Of a stretch of 6,905 nt of DNA, positions 1 through 6,163 are shown one piece after another. The first letter of the stretch is position 1; every line of letters begins with the position of its first letter. The translations under genes were made by a program, and so were the position numbers. Source of the stretch: Evtepia sp. (lineage in GTDB: Bacteria > Bacillota > Clostridia > Oscillospirales > Oscillospiraceae); assembly GCA_020025735.1 (NCBI GenBank), contig JAHHRP010000099.1, positions 1 to 6,905 on the forward strand, given 5' to 3'. Under the pieces are notes generated by a model that worked only from the letters and a program-made list of their open reading frames with translations, did not search any database and was not told the origin of the DNA.

Positions 1-740
1 CTGGTGCTAACCTGACTGTTTCTGGTACTGTAACTGCGACTACCCTGACCGGTGTCACTACCCTGACTGTTTCTGCTGGTACCGCTACGATTGATAAGGT
101 GGGCGGCGGCACGCTTACCACTATTGCAGACGTTAAGGCTGACGCAACTTTGGACATCAAGGATGCAGCTGCCACTGTCACCACTGTTACTACAAATAAC
201 GGTACTCTGAAGGTTGCTGGTAAGGTTACTACGGTGACTGATAACAAGGGCACCCTGACTGTCACTGGTGATGTTACCACTGTTACCCAAAACAACGGTA
301 CTGCTACCTTCAACGGTAATGTTACCACTGTCACTGACATCAATAAGGGAACCGTGACCTTCAACGGCACTGTGACCACGCTTGAGAAAGTCACTGGAAC
401 TGCCGAAACTAAAATTGTTGTGAACAAAGCTGTGACTCTGAAGCCCACTCAGGCTCTCACTGCTACTAACACCACAACTTTCGAGGTTGGCGCTGAGGGT
501 ACTCTGACTCTGGATGGCACTACCCAGACCATCAGTATTGCAAATGCCACTCTGAAGGGTGTTGCTGGTGCAAAGATTGCGCTGGCTAACATTGGTACTA
601 ATAATGTAACCGTTGGTGCTAACCAACTGTTCCAGAAAAGTGGTACTGCTGAGTCTGGTAGTCTGAGTGCTGCTAAGGATTACGTCTTTGGTACTAAGAC
701 TGGTGCCATGGGTGCTGATGGCTTTATCGCTACTACCTGA
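1..740 (+). CDS. Repetitive Thr/Val-rich surface protein, C-terminal fragment (start lies outside the window)
   Basis: The reading frame is open from base 3 to a TGA at 738-740, giving about 245 residues, so the gene enters from the left and only its C-terminus is present. The GTG at 99 is an internal valine, not a start. The product is almost all T, V, G, A, N, K and D, with one short aromatic stretch near the end and no cysteine or tryptophan. Bases 177-371 encode four successive repeats of 16, 16, 16 and 17 residues with the pattern VTTVTxNxGTxxxxGx, and a fifth begins (VTTLEKVTGT). Similar looser units (NLTVSGTVTA, TLTVSAGTAT) precede them. This short-strand, Asn/Gly-turn pattern is typical of parallel beta-solenoid or adhesin-like surface proteins. 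There is no LPXTG motif, no hydrophobic tail and no SLH domain in the visible part, so any anchor must be upstream. Codons favour GGT, GCT, GTT, ACT and AAC, unlike the GGC/CTG-rich liv genes, which suggests high expression or a different history. The exact role is unknown. Confidence 0.8.
   Translation, partial: GANLTVSGTVTATTLTGVTTLTVSAGTATIDKVGGGTLTTIADVKADATLDIKDAAATVTTVTTNNGTLKVAGKVTTVTDNKGTLTVTGDVTTVTQNNGTATFNGNVTTVTDINKGTVTFNGTVTTLEKVTGTAETKIVVNKAVTLKPTQALTATNTTTFEVGAEGTLTLDGTTQTISIANATLKGVAGAKIALANIGTNNVTVGANQLFQKSGTAESGSLSAAKDYVFGTKTGAMGADGFIATT
177..371 (+). repeat. Four tandem 48-51-bp coding repeats (VTTVT-x-N-x-G-T unit)
   Basis: Units begin at 177, 225, 273 and 321, and a degenerate fifth begins at 372. 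Each starts with V-T-T-V-T, has an N/K-rich turn, then G-T, a short strand and G-x. The fourth unit carries one extra residue (TDINKGT in place of TxNxGT). The repeats are clear in protein, but the DNA copies differ mainly at third positions, so this is an old duplication kept by protein selection rather than a recent slippage array. Confidence 0.85.
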
Positions 741-773
741 TTTTAGGTGTTGCGAGAAACTTGCACAGTGAGA

Positions 774-802
774 AATCCCCCCGGGCATTGCCCGGGGGGA
801 TT
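774..802 (+). terminator. Rho-independent-type hairpin after the left surface gene
   Basis: A perfect 13-bp GC-rich stem (AATCCCCCCGGGC pairing with GCCCGGGGGGATT) closes a 3-nt ATT loop, 33 nt after the TGA of the surface gene. The T-run behind it is poor (GTAATTTGG, then TGTGTTTTC), so termination strength is uncertain. The stem itself is unmistakable and stands where a terminator is expected. Confidence 0.75.
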
Positions 803-1050
803 GTAATTTGGTGTGTTTTCTGGGCTTGCGCAGTGATAGAATTGAAATCACCTTGTTTCATCTCCTCCGCAAGCCCAGTGGATGGATGACAAGCCAAGCC
901 TCTACGGAGTCTGTGCAGGGTAGTTACAGAGGCTGCTGAGACGCACAACACACGGCCTGTGTGCTTTCGTGTCCTTGGCTGTGGTTGCCCTATCCTCAAA
1001 TCAAATGCCGCCAACAGCCCATCCCAGAGCCTCCAGAATGCGCAATGAAA
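803..1050. other. Gene-poor island between two terminators, with inverted repeats
   Basis: This 248-nt stretch lies between the surface gene's hairpin and the liv operon terminator, where the two transcription units converge. It contains an 11-bp perfect inverted repeat (820-830 with 868-878), a 7-bp pair AGCCTCT/AGAGGCT (897-903 with 928-934) and a 5-bp CACAC/GTGTG hairpin (949-963). On the minus strand a GGAGGAG directly abuts an ATG at 861 that opens a 42-codon frame ending at 733, but the spacing is too short for a normal start and the frame runs through the terminator hairpin. I compared it by eye with tRNA, 6S, SRP RNA, RNase P, tmRNA and common riboswitch cores and found no convincing match. 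I saw no good promoter. It may be a structured RNA, a gene remnant or neutral spacer. Confidence 0.4.
820..878. repeat. 11-bp perfect inverted repeat with a 37-nt loop
   Basis: The left arm is CTGGGCTTGCG (820-830) and the right arm is CGCAAGCCCAG (868-878). On the minus strand the first arm runs straight into GGAGGAG and an ATG, so the paired stem would expose or enclose that ribosome-site-like sequence. Its function is not known. Confidence 0.6.
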
Positions 1051-1086
1051 AACCCGGTGCGGAAGGAACTTCTTCCGCACCGGGTT
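1051..1086 (-). terminator. Terminator of the liv operon (possibly bidirectional)
   Basis: A perfect 15-bp stem (AACCCGGTGCGGAAG pairing with CTTCCGCACCGGGTT) with a 6-nt loop begins 27 nt past the livF stop. Read on the minus strand, the second arm ends GGGTT and continues TTTCATTG, giving a run of five T. Read on the plus strand it is followed by GTCTTTTTGTTTT, so it could also stop transcripts from the left surface gene that pass the first hairpin. Confidence 0.9.
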
Positions 1087-1113
1087 GTCTTTTTGTTTTG
1101 GACCGCCCTATGC

Positions 1114-1824
1114 TCAGCCGCCCAGATAGGCTTTCTTGATCTCCGGGCTTTCCAGCAGCTGGGCCCCGGTGCCCGTGGTGACGATCTTGCCCGTCTCCAA
1201 CACATAGCCTCGGTCAGCCACTGAAAGCGCTGCTTGGGCATTCTGCTCCACCAGAAGAATGGTGGTGCCCGCCTTGTGCAGGTTCTCAATGATCTCAAAA
1301 ATCTGCTCCACCAGGATGGGCGCCAGGCCCATGGAAGGCTCGTCCAGCATCAGCAGCTTGGGATGGCTCATCAGCGCTCGGCCCATGGCCAGCATCTGCT
1401 GTTCCCCCCCAGAGAGGGTTCCTGCCGTCTGTTTCAGGCGCTCCTTCAGCCGGGGAAAGAGGTCGTAGACCATTTCCAGATCCTTACTCAGGTCGCCGCC
1501 CTTCTGAGTGAATGCCCCCATCTCAAGGTTCTCCTGGACCGTCATCTGCAAAAAGATGCGCCGCCCCTCAGGCACCAGCGCCAGCCCCTGTGAGACGATC
1601 TTGTGGGGCGGGACACTGGCAAGGCTCTGTTCCAGAAACTCAACGGAACCCGTCTTGCTGCGCAGCAGACCCGAAATGGTGTTCAGGGTGGTGGACTTCC
1701 CGGCACCGTTGGCACCGATGAGCGTCACCACTTCCCCCTCATCCACATGGAAGGAGATCCCCTTGATGGCGTGGATGCTGCCATAATATACATTGATGTC
1801 TTCGACTTTCAGAATGGTTCCCAT
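1114..1824 (-). CDS. livF: Branched-chain amino acid ABC transporter, ATP-binding protein LivF
   Basis: This 236-residue cytoplasmic ATPase is one of the two different nucleotide-binding subunits that power branched-chain amino acid import, and its length matches the family. Walker A is GANGAGKST (about 37-45), the signature is LSGGEQQ (137-143) and Walker B is LLMLDEP with D161 and E162. Two family hallmarks are visible: the Q-loop position reads LVPEGR (E86 in place of Gln), and the switch-histidine position reads LVEQNA (Q194). Both are normal for LivF and separate it from LivG, which keeps Gln and His. The start is supported by AAGGAGG (1833-1839) 8 nt upstream, lying inside the 3' end of livG. 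Only 3 nt separate the livG stop from this ATG, so translation is probably coupled. It is the last gene of the operon and is followed by a strong terminator. Confidence 0.96.
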   Translation of the reverse strand: MGTILKVEDINVYYGSIHAIKGISFHVDEGEVVTLIGANGAGKSTTLNTISGLLRSKTGSVEFLEQSLASVPPHKIVSQGLALVPEGRRIFLQMTVQENLEMGAFTQKGGDLSKDLEMVYDLFPRLKERLKQTAGTLSGGEQQMLAMGRALMSHPKLLMLDEPSMGLAPILVEQIFEIIENLHKAGTTILLVEQNAQAALSVADRGYVLETGKIVTTGTGAQLLESPEIKKAYLGG

Positions 1825-1827
1825 GGC

Positions 1828-2658
1828 TTAGGCCTCCTTCTTCTTGCCCAGATAGGCCTCGATGACAGCGGGGTTGGCCTGAACATCTTCCGGGGTGCCC
1901 TTGGCAATGACACGACCGAAGTTCAGGACACAAAGACCTTCACAAATGTTCATCACCAAATTCATGTCGTGCTCAATGAGCAGAATGGCGATCTGGAACG
2001 TGTCACGGATCTTGCGGATGTTCTCCATCAGTTCTGCCGTCTCCGAGGGGTTCATGCCGGCCGCAGGTTCGTCCAGCAGAAGCAAGGCGGGGTTGGTGGC
2101 CAGCGCCCGAACGATCTCCAAACGCCGCTGGGCACCATACGGCAGGGACCCAGCCTTCATGTCTGCCATGTCCTCCATGTTGAAGATGGACAGCAGCTCC
2201 ATGGCCCGCTCATGGGCAACCTTCTCCTGCCGCCAATACTTGGGGGTGCGGAAGATACCATGCCACATGCCATACGTCATCTCATTTTCCATGCCGGTCT
2301 TTACGTTGTCCTCCACGGACATGGCATCAAAGAGACGGATGTTCTGGAAGGTCCGGGCGATGCCAGCCTTGTTGACCTGCATGGTGTTCATCCCATGGGT
2401 GTCCTTGCCGTCGAGCAGGATGGTGCCGCTGGTGGGCTGGTAAACTTTGGTCAGCAGATTGAACACCGTGGTCTTGCCCGCCCCGTTGGGGCCGATGAGG
2501 CCAGCGATCTCTGTGCGGCCGATGGTCAGGTTAAAGTCATCTACGGCCTTCAGGCCGCCAAACTGGATGCCCAGATTGACGCACTCCAAAATGGGGCTTT
2601 TGTCAATATCCCGCTCCGGGATGAGGCTGTTGGATGGGATGGAAACCAACTTTGCCAT
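1828..2658 (-). CDS. livG: Branched-chain amino acid ABC transporter, ATP-binding protein LivG
   Basis: This 276-residue protein is the second ATPase of the transporter and would pair with LivF. Walker A is GPNGAGKTT (56-64), the Q-loop is ARTFQNIRLF with Q105, the signature is the degenerate LivG form LPYGAQRRLE (172-181), Walker B is LLLLDEP with D196 and E197, and the switch histidine is in LIEHDMNLVM (H230). The C-terminal PEDVQANPAVIEAYLG is typical of the branched-chain amino acid subfamily. It is somewhat longer than usual for LivG because about 20 residues precede the conserved ILECVNLGIQFGG start of the domain. The chosen ATG is nevertheless well supported by AAGGAGGTG (2666-2674) 7 nt upstream. 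One nucleotide separates the livM stop (TGA) from this ATG, and the ribosome site is encoded within the lysine-rich tail of LivM. Confidence 0.96.
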   Translation of the reverse strand: MAKLVSIPSNSLIPERDIDKSPILECVNLGIQFGGLKAVDDFNLTIGRTEIAGLIGPNGAGKTTVFNLLTKVYQPTSGTILLDGKDTHGMNTMQVNKAGIARTFQNIRLFDAMSVEDNVKTGMENEMTYGMWHGIFRTPKYWRQEKVAHERAMELLSIFNMEDMADMKAGSLPYGAQRRLEIVRALATNPALLLLDEPAAGMNPSETAELMENIRKIRDTFQIAILLIEHDMNLVMNICEGLCVLNFGRVIAKGTPEDVQANPAVIEAYLGKKKEA

Positions 2659-2659
2659 G

Positions 2660-3718
2660 TCAGCCCACCTCCTTTTTTTTCTGCTTTCTGCCCGGTTTCA
2701 GACGAGACAGGAAGGATTTGAAGGTATCGTTGTTGGTAGCCAGCATCACCAGGATCAGCACGATGGCATACACCAGCATCCGATAGTCAGAGAATTCACG
2801 CAGTGCCTCCGGCAGGATGGTCAGGGCCGTGGCGGCAAGGATAGAGCCGAGCATGTTGCCCAGGCCGCCCAGGACGACAAAGACCAGGATCAGAATGGAG
2901 GCGTTGAAGTCGAACTTGTTGGCCACAAGTGTGGTGTAGTTCGTGGCAAACAGGGTTCCCGCAGCGCCAGCCAGGGCGGCAGAGACGGTAAAGGCCATGA
3001 GTTTATACTTGGTCACATTTACCCCGATGCTCTCGGCCGCAATCCGGTTGTCCCGCACAGCCATGATGGCACGGCCAGACCGGCTGTTCACCAGATGGAA
3101 GATGATGATGAGGGCCACAATCACCAGCAGGACCCCAACGGGGAAGGTGGCAACCTTGGGGATGGAACCAAGCCCCATAGGACCACTGATGACCAGTTTG
3201 CCGCCCTCGGCCAAATCGGTTTTGTCGCTCAGCAGACTGACGTGCAGGCCGGTTTTGTCCAGACCCACATAGAGGTTATTGAAGATGCCTTTGATGATCT
3301 CACCAAAGGCCAGCGTAACGATGGCCAGATAGTCCCCTTTCAGCCGCAGCACAGGGATGCCGATAAGAAACCCGATGACCGCGGCAAAGAACGCGCCGAC
3401 CACCATACCCACGATGAGCAGAACAGGGGCAGAGGAGACGTATGGCCGCAGGGCAATGACCGCGGTAACGCCAGTAAAGGCGCCTACACTCATAAAGCCT
3501 GCGTGACCCAGGGAGAGTTCCCCCAGCACACCCACAGTCAAGTTCAGGGAAATGGCCATGACCACATAGGCGCAGATGGGCACCAGCATCCCCTTCAGGG
3601 TGGAGGAGAGGATGCCGCCGCTGCTGAGGATCTGCATCACGACAAAGGCCAGGAGGACCACGGCGTAGGTGATATAATTGTTGCGGGTGGTTTTGTTCCA
3701 ACGGATACGATTCTTCAT
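2660..3718 (-). CDS. livM: Branched-chain amino acid ABC transporter permease LivM
   Basis: This 352-residue integral membrane protein forms the import channel with LivH. It has many hydrophobic segments, roughly 15-32, 42-62, 68-90, 98-123, 190-209, 238-258, 274-300 and 311-327. Family motifs include GELSLGHAGFMSVGAFTG (66-83), the loop LRLKGDYLAIVTLAFGEI (124-141) and GRAIMAVRDNRIAAESIGV (215-233), the cytoplasmic stretch expected to contact an ATPase subunit. It lacks the long N-terminal extension seen in E. coli LivM, as is usual outside proteobacteria. I place the start at the ATG at 3718: GAGGTG (3725-3730) sits 6 nt upstream and the gap to the livH stop is 10 nt. A TTG at 3757 in frame would add 13 residues but would overlap livH with no good site. 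The C-terminus is very basic (KPGRKQKKKEVG). Confidence 0.95.
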   Translation of the reverse strand: MKNRIRWNKTTRNNYITYAVVLLAFVVMQILSSGGILSSTLKGMLVPICAYVVMAISLNLTVGVLGELSLGHAGFMSVGAFTGVTAVIALRPYVSSAPVLLIVGMVVGAFFAAVIGFLIGIPVLRLKGDYLAIVTLAFGEIIKGIFNNLYVGLDKTGLHVSLLSDKTDLAEGGKLVISGPMGLGSIPKVATFPVGVLLVIVALIIIFHLVNSRSGRAIMAVRDNRIAAESIGVNVTKYKLMAFTVSAALAGAAGTLFATNYTTLVANKFDFNASILILVFVVLGGLGNMLGSILAATALTILPEALREFSDYRMLVYAIVLILVMLATNNDTFKSFLSRLKPGRKQKKKEVG

Positions 3719-3723
3719 AGCTG

Positions 3724-3730
3724 CCACCTC
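3724..3730 (-). promoter_or_regulatory. Ribosome binding site fixing the livM start
   Basis: The minus strand reads GAGGTGG, overlapping the livH TGA stop and 5 nt before the ATG at 3718. It decides against the in-frame TTG at 3757 and suggests that ribosomes ending livH can restart on livM. Confidence 0.75.
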
Positions 3731-4610
3731 ACACTTTCTCTCGAATCTGCTTCCCAAGCAGACCGGCGGGCCTTACAATCAGCACCAAAATGAGCACGGC
3801 GAAGACGATGGGATCGGAAAGCTGGGTGGAAATGTAGGCTTTGGTAAAGATCTCGATGATGCCCAGCAAGATGCCGCCGATCATGGCGCCTGGGATGGAG
3901 CCGATGCCGCCAAAAACTGCGGCAGTAAATGCCTTGATGCCAGGCATAGCACCGGTGGTGGGCACCAGTGTGGGGTAAGCCGAGCAAAGCAGCACACCGG
4001 CGATGGCAGCCAGCCCGGAACCAATGGCAAAGGTGAGGGAAATGGTGCCGTTGACGTTGATGCCCATGAGCTGGGCAGCGCCCTTGTCTTCGGAGCAGGC
4101 ACGCATGGCCTTCCCCATTTTGGTTTTGCTGGTGAACCAGACCAGCACAATCATAATGACAATGCAGGCCAGAATGGTGACCAGGGTGATATAGGGGATG
4201 TTGAGCTGGCCGCCAAACAAGGAGAGGTTTCCGTTGGAGATCACCGGAGGGAAAACCTTGGGGCTGGAGGACCAGAGGAGCAAGGCGGCGTTTTGAAGGA
4301 AGTAGCTCACACCGATGGCGGTGATGAGCACGGCCAGGAGGGGCGCGGCGCGGAGGGGTTTATAGGCCAGGCGCTCGATGATGATTCCAAGGATGGTGCA
4401 AACGACGACGGCCAGGAGTACGCCGACCACAGCGGGCAGGTTAAAGCGGGAGGTGGCATAGAAGCAGATGTACGCGCCCACCATGATGACGTCGCCGTGG
4501 GCGAAGTTGAGCATTTTGGCGATACCATAGACCATGGTGTAGCCCAGGGCGATGATGGCGTAGATACTCCCTAAGCTGATCCCGCTGATCAGGAAAGTCA
4601 GAAAGGTCAT
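3729..4610 (-). CDS. livH: Branched-chain amino acid ABC transporter permease LivH
   Basis: This 293-residue integral membrane protein is the partner permease of LivM and close to the usual family length. The N-terminus carries the very typical block GSIYAIIALGYTMVYGI (14-30) followed by KMLNFAHGDVIMVGAY (32-47). Next come IERLAYKPLRAAPLLAVLIT (78-97) with the Gly/Ser/Phe-rich segment after it, and the ATPase-contact loop GKAMRACSEDKGAAQLMGINV (166-186). The C-terminal block KAFTAAVFGGIGSIPGAMIGG (226-246) is also characteristic. Hydrophobic segments lie near 4-29, 38-52, 57-77, 92-112, 138-159, 189-213, 226-256 and 265-280. A modest GAGGT ribosome site (about 4620-4624) sits some 10 nt before the ATG. 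It is separated from livK by 198 nt holding two stem-loops, so its expression may be set below that of livK. Confidence 0.95.
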   Translation of the reverse strand: MTFLTFLISGISLGSIYAIIALGYTMVYGIAKMLNFAHGDVIMVGAYICFYATSRFNLPAVVGVLLAVVVCTILGIIIERLAYKPLRAAPLLAVLITAIGVSYFLQNAALLLWSSSPKVFPPVISNGNLSLFGGQLNIPYITLVTILACIVIMIVLVWFTSKTKMGKAMRACSEDKGAAQLMGINVNGTISLTFAIGSGLAAIAGVLLCSAYPTLVPTTGAMPGIKAFTAAVFGGIGSIPGAMIGGILLGIIEIFTKAYISTQLSDPIVFAVLILVLIVRPAGLLGKQIREKV

Positions 4611-4672
4611 AATTTAGATACCTCGTCTTTTCTCTTCAAGTTGTTCAGGATGGGAAAAAGCAACGGACCAGT

Positions 4673-4715
4673 GCGTATCGGAAAACGGCCGGCGACCAGC
4701 CGCTTTCCGATACGC
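4673..4715 (-). repeat. Stem-loop 2 of the livK-livH spacer (12 bp plus 4 bp)
   Basis: The arms GCGTATCGGAAA (4673-4684) and TTTCCGATACGC (4704-4715) are perfectly complementary. After a single A/C mismatch the stem continues with CGGC/GCCG (4686-4689 with 4699-4702) around a 9-nt loop. In the operon's direction the nearest T-run (TTTTT, 4655-4659) comes 13 nt after the stem, too far for a classic terminator. An mRNA-stabilising or partial-attenuation role is more likely. Confidence 0.8.
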
Positions 4716-4736
4716 GCTGAGGGACAGAACGCAGCC

Positions 4737-4764
4737 GGAGCGGCTTATGGTGATAAGCCGCTCC
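4737..4764 (-). repeat. Stem-loop 1 of the livK-livH spacer (12 bp)
   Basis: A perfect 12-bp stem (GGAGCGGCTTAT pairing with ATAAGCCGCTCC) has a 4-nt loop and begins 44 nt downstream of the livK stop on the minus strand. There is no T-run after it; the second stem-loop follows instead. Its position after the binding-protein gene and before the first permease gene matches the place where other ABC operons carry stabilising hairpins. Confidence 0.85.
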
Positions 4765-4808
4765 AGCCGAGCAATGCCGATGGGTGTTGCCTGTCAGGCG
4801 GCGGTGAA

Positions 4809-5984
4809 TCAGTCCAGACCGACGTAAGTGCCGTTTTCGATGACCATACCCTTAGGTCCCTTAGAAACTGCACCGGTGCTGTCCCAGGTCACATCGGTGC
4901 CGGTCAGACCGCTGAAGGTCATGGAGGTGAACTCTTTCATCATCAGGTCACACAGGGCAGCAGCGTCCATGTCGGGGGTTGCCTTGGCGTTGGTCAATGC
5001 CTCATGGTAAGCGTAAACGCAGTCATAGGCATCGGCGGCAAACTGGTTGGGCACTTCGCCGAACTTCTCCTGATAGGTTTTCACGAAAGCCTGGGTCTTT
5101 TCATCGGAGGCATCTGCATTGAAGGGGGTCAGCAGCATAACGCCTTCGGCCAGGGTGGCATCAAACCCTTCCATGGTGAGGATGCCGTCCATGCCATCCA
5201 CGCCGAACCACTTGGGGGCGTAATTGATGTTCTTCGCCTGGGCCAGGATCAGGGCAGCGGGCTGATAGTACATGGGCAGGAAGACCAGGTCTGCGCCCTT
5301 GCTCTGGGCATCGGCCAGCTGAACGGAGAAGTCGGTGTCGTTGCCGTCGGCAAAGGTGGTGTCGCTGACGATTTCCAGGTTCAGCTCCTTGGCTTTGGCC
5401 AGGAAGGTTTCGTGGACGCCCTTGGAATACACGTCATCGTTTTTCCAAATGACAGCGATTTTGGTGCCCAGTTTCTTTTCCGCGATGTACTGAGCGGAGG
5501 CGGAACCCTGATTGGGGTCCATGAAGCACATCTGGAAGACGTTGTCCTTGCCATTGATGGTGGCCTCGGAGGAGGCAGAAGGGGTGAGAGCAAAGATCCG
5601 GTCCGCGTTGTTCTCCGCAGAGGTTGCCTCGGCGGGCTTGGAGGTTACGGAGCCAAGGGAGATCTGCATCCCCCAGTCTTTGAGGGTGTTGTAGGCGTTG
5701 ACGGCCTTCTCAGCGTCGTGTACGTCATCCTCATAGCGCAGCTCGAACTGCACCTCACCGCCCTTGGCGTTGATTTCATCCACCGCGATCTGGGCGCCGT
5801 TCTTGGCGGCCATGCCATAGATGGCAGCGGGGCCGGTCAGGGGGCCGGTGCCGCCCAGTTTGAAGGCGGCACCCTGGGGTTTGGTCCCTTCAGAATCGCC
5901 GCTGCTGGAGGGGGTATCCCCGCCGCAGGCGCACAGGCCGAGGGCCATTGTGGCAGCCAGTGCCAGGCAAAGTAATTTTTTCAT
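4809..5984 (-). CDS. livK: Branched-chain amino acid ABC transporter, substrate-binding lipoprotein LivK
   Basis: This 391-residue type I solute-binding protein (Peripla_BP_6 family) is held on the outer face of the membrane by a lipid. The N-terminus MKKLLCLALAATMALGLCAC is a lipoprotein signal peptide with lipobox LCAC, so Cys20 should be lipidated; a Ser/Gly-rich linker follows (21-38). The first lobe opens with KLGGTGPLTGPAAIYG (42-57) and NGAQIAVDEINAKGG (62-76). Likely ligand-contact regions by family position are GSVTS (111-115), TPSASSEAT (134-142), MYYQP (238-242) and GVDGMDG (261-267). ADAYDCVYAYHEAL (317-330) and FSGLTGTDVTWDSTGAVSKG (357-376) are family-typical C-terminal motifs. 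CTCCTT (5996-6001; AAGGAG on the coding strand) lies 11 nt before the ATG. The operon suggests Leu/Ile/Val as substrate, but this family also takes other amino acids, amides or urea, so specificity is inferred. Confidence 0.93.
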   Translation of the reverse strand: MKKLLCLALAATMALGLCACGGDTPSSSGDSEGTKPQGAAFKLGGTGPLTGPAAIYGMAAKNGAQIAVDEINAKGGEVQFELRYEDDVHDAEKAVNAYNTLKDWGMQISLGSVTSKPAEATSAENNADRIFALTPSASSEATINGKDNVFQMCFMDPNQGSASAQYIAEKKLGTKIAVIWKNDDVYSKGVHETFLAKAKELNLEIVSDTTFADGNDTDFSVQLADAQSKGADLVFLPMYYQPAALILAQAKNINYAPKWFGVDGMDGILTMEGFDATLAEGVMLLTPFNADASDEKTQAFVKTYQEKFGEVPNQFAADAYDCVYAYHEALTNAKATPDMDAAALCDLMMKEFTSMTFSGLTGTDVTWDSTGAVSKGPKGMVIENGTYVGLD

Positions 5985-6039
5985 GGTTTCAGTCTCTCCT
6001 TTTCATTTTGATACAAGAAAGCGGGGGCAAACAGATGCC

Positions 6040-6066
6040 ACTTTAGTGTATACTACATTTTGTCAA
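6040..6066 (-). promoter_or_regulatory. Weak second promoter candidate for livK
   Basis: The minus strand has a perfect TTGACA -35 box (6061-6066), but the best -10 candidate, TAAAGT (6040-6045), matches only four of six bases at a short 15-nt spacing. The spacer contains the palindromic core GTATAC. It is plausible only as a secondary or activator-dependent start. Confidence 0.3.
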
Positions 6067-6130
6067 CTCTTTGCGAAAACAGCATAAGTTTGTATCTTTT
6101 GGCATCGTTTTCTTCTGTTTTCTTGGTTTT

Positions 6131-6143
6131 TTGTATTATACAA
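6131..6143. promoter_or_regulatory. Perfect palindrome over the -10 box: candidate operator
   Basis: TTGTAT-T-ATACAA has two perfect 6-bp arms around one central base and covers the whole TATAAT box. A regulator bound here would block RNA polymerase. The same half-site recurs at 6090-6095 (TTGTAT) and 6011-6016 (ATACAA), with a near copy TTGTAC at 6151-6156. It does not match the CodY box, and I do not recognise the regulator. Confidence 0.4.
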
Positions 6144-6163
6144 TGGATACTTGTACTCTTCAA
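6135..6163 (-). promoter_or_regulatory. Main promoter of the liv operon (housekeeping sigma type)
   Basis: On the minus strand, TTGAAG (6158-6163) and a perfect TATAAT (6135-6140) are separated by exactly 17 nt (6141-6157). Transcription would start near 6128, giving a livK leader of about 144 nt. This is the best promoter match in the region. Confidence 0.7.

Noticed and set aside
177..371. Tandem repeats considered as a CRISPR array or simple DNA satellite
   Set aside because: The units are coding, have no unique spacers, keep one reading frame, and are conserved in protein rather than in DNA.
3719..3757. Upstream TTG start for livM adding 13 residues
   Set aside because: It would overlap livH and has no suitable ribosome site. 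The ATG at 3718 has GAGGTG at the right distance and begins the usual basic N-terminus.
1603..3793. Long plus-strand open frames (about 372 and 448 codons) opposite livF, livG and livM
   Set aside because: They lie entirely antisense to well-supported transporter genes, are rich in His, Gln and Gly from reverse reading of GC-biased codons, and show no ribosome sites or family motifs.
4673..4764. The twin hairpins as a full terminator separating livK from livH
   Set aside because: No T-run follows either stem directly, no promoter was seen before livH, and the permease genes would otherwise lack transcription. Partial attenuation remains possible.
4641..5975. 444-codon plus-strand frame opposite livK
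   Set aside because: It is an antisense shadow of livK. The protein is Gly/His/Val-rich with no recognisable domain, and it also runs through the livK-livH stem-loops.
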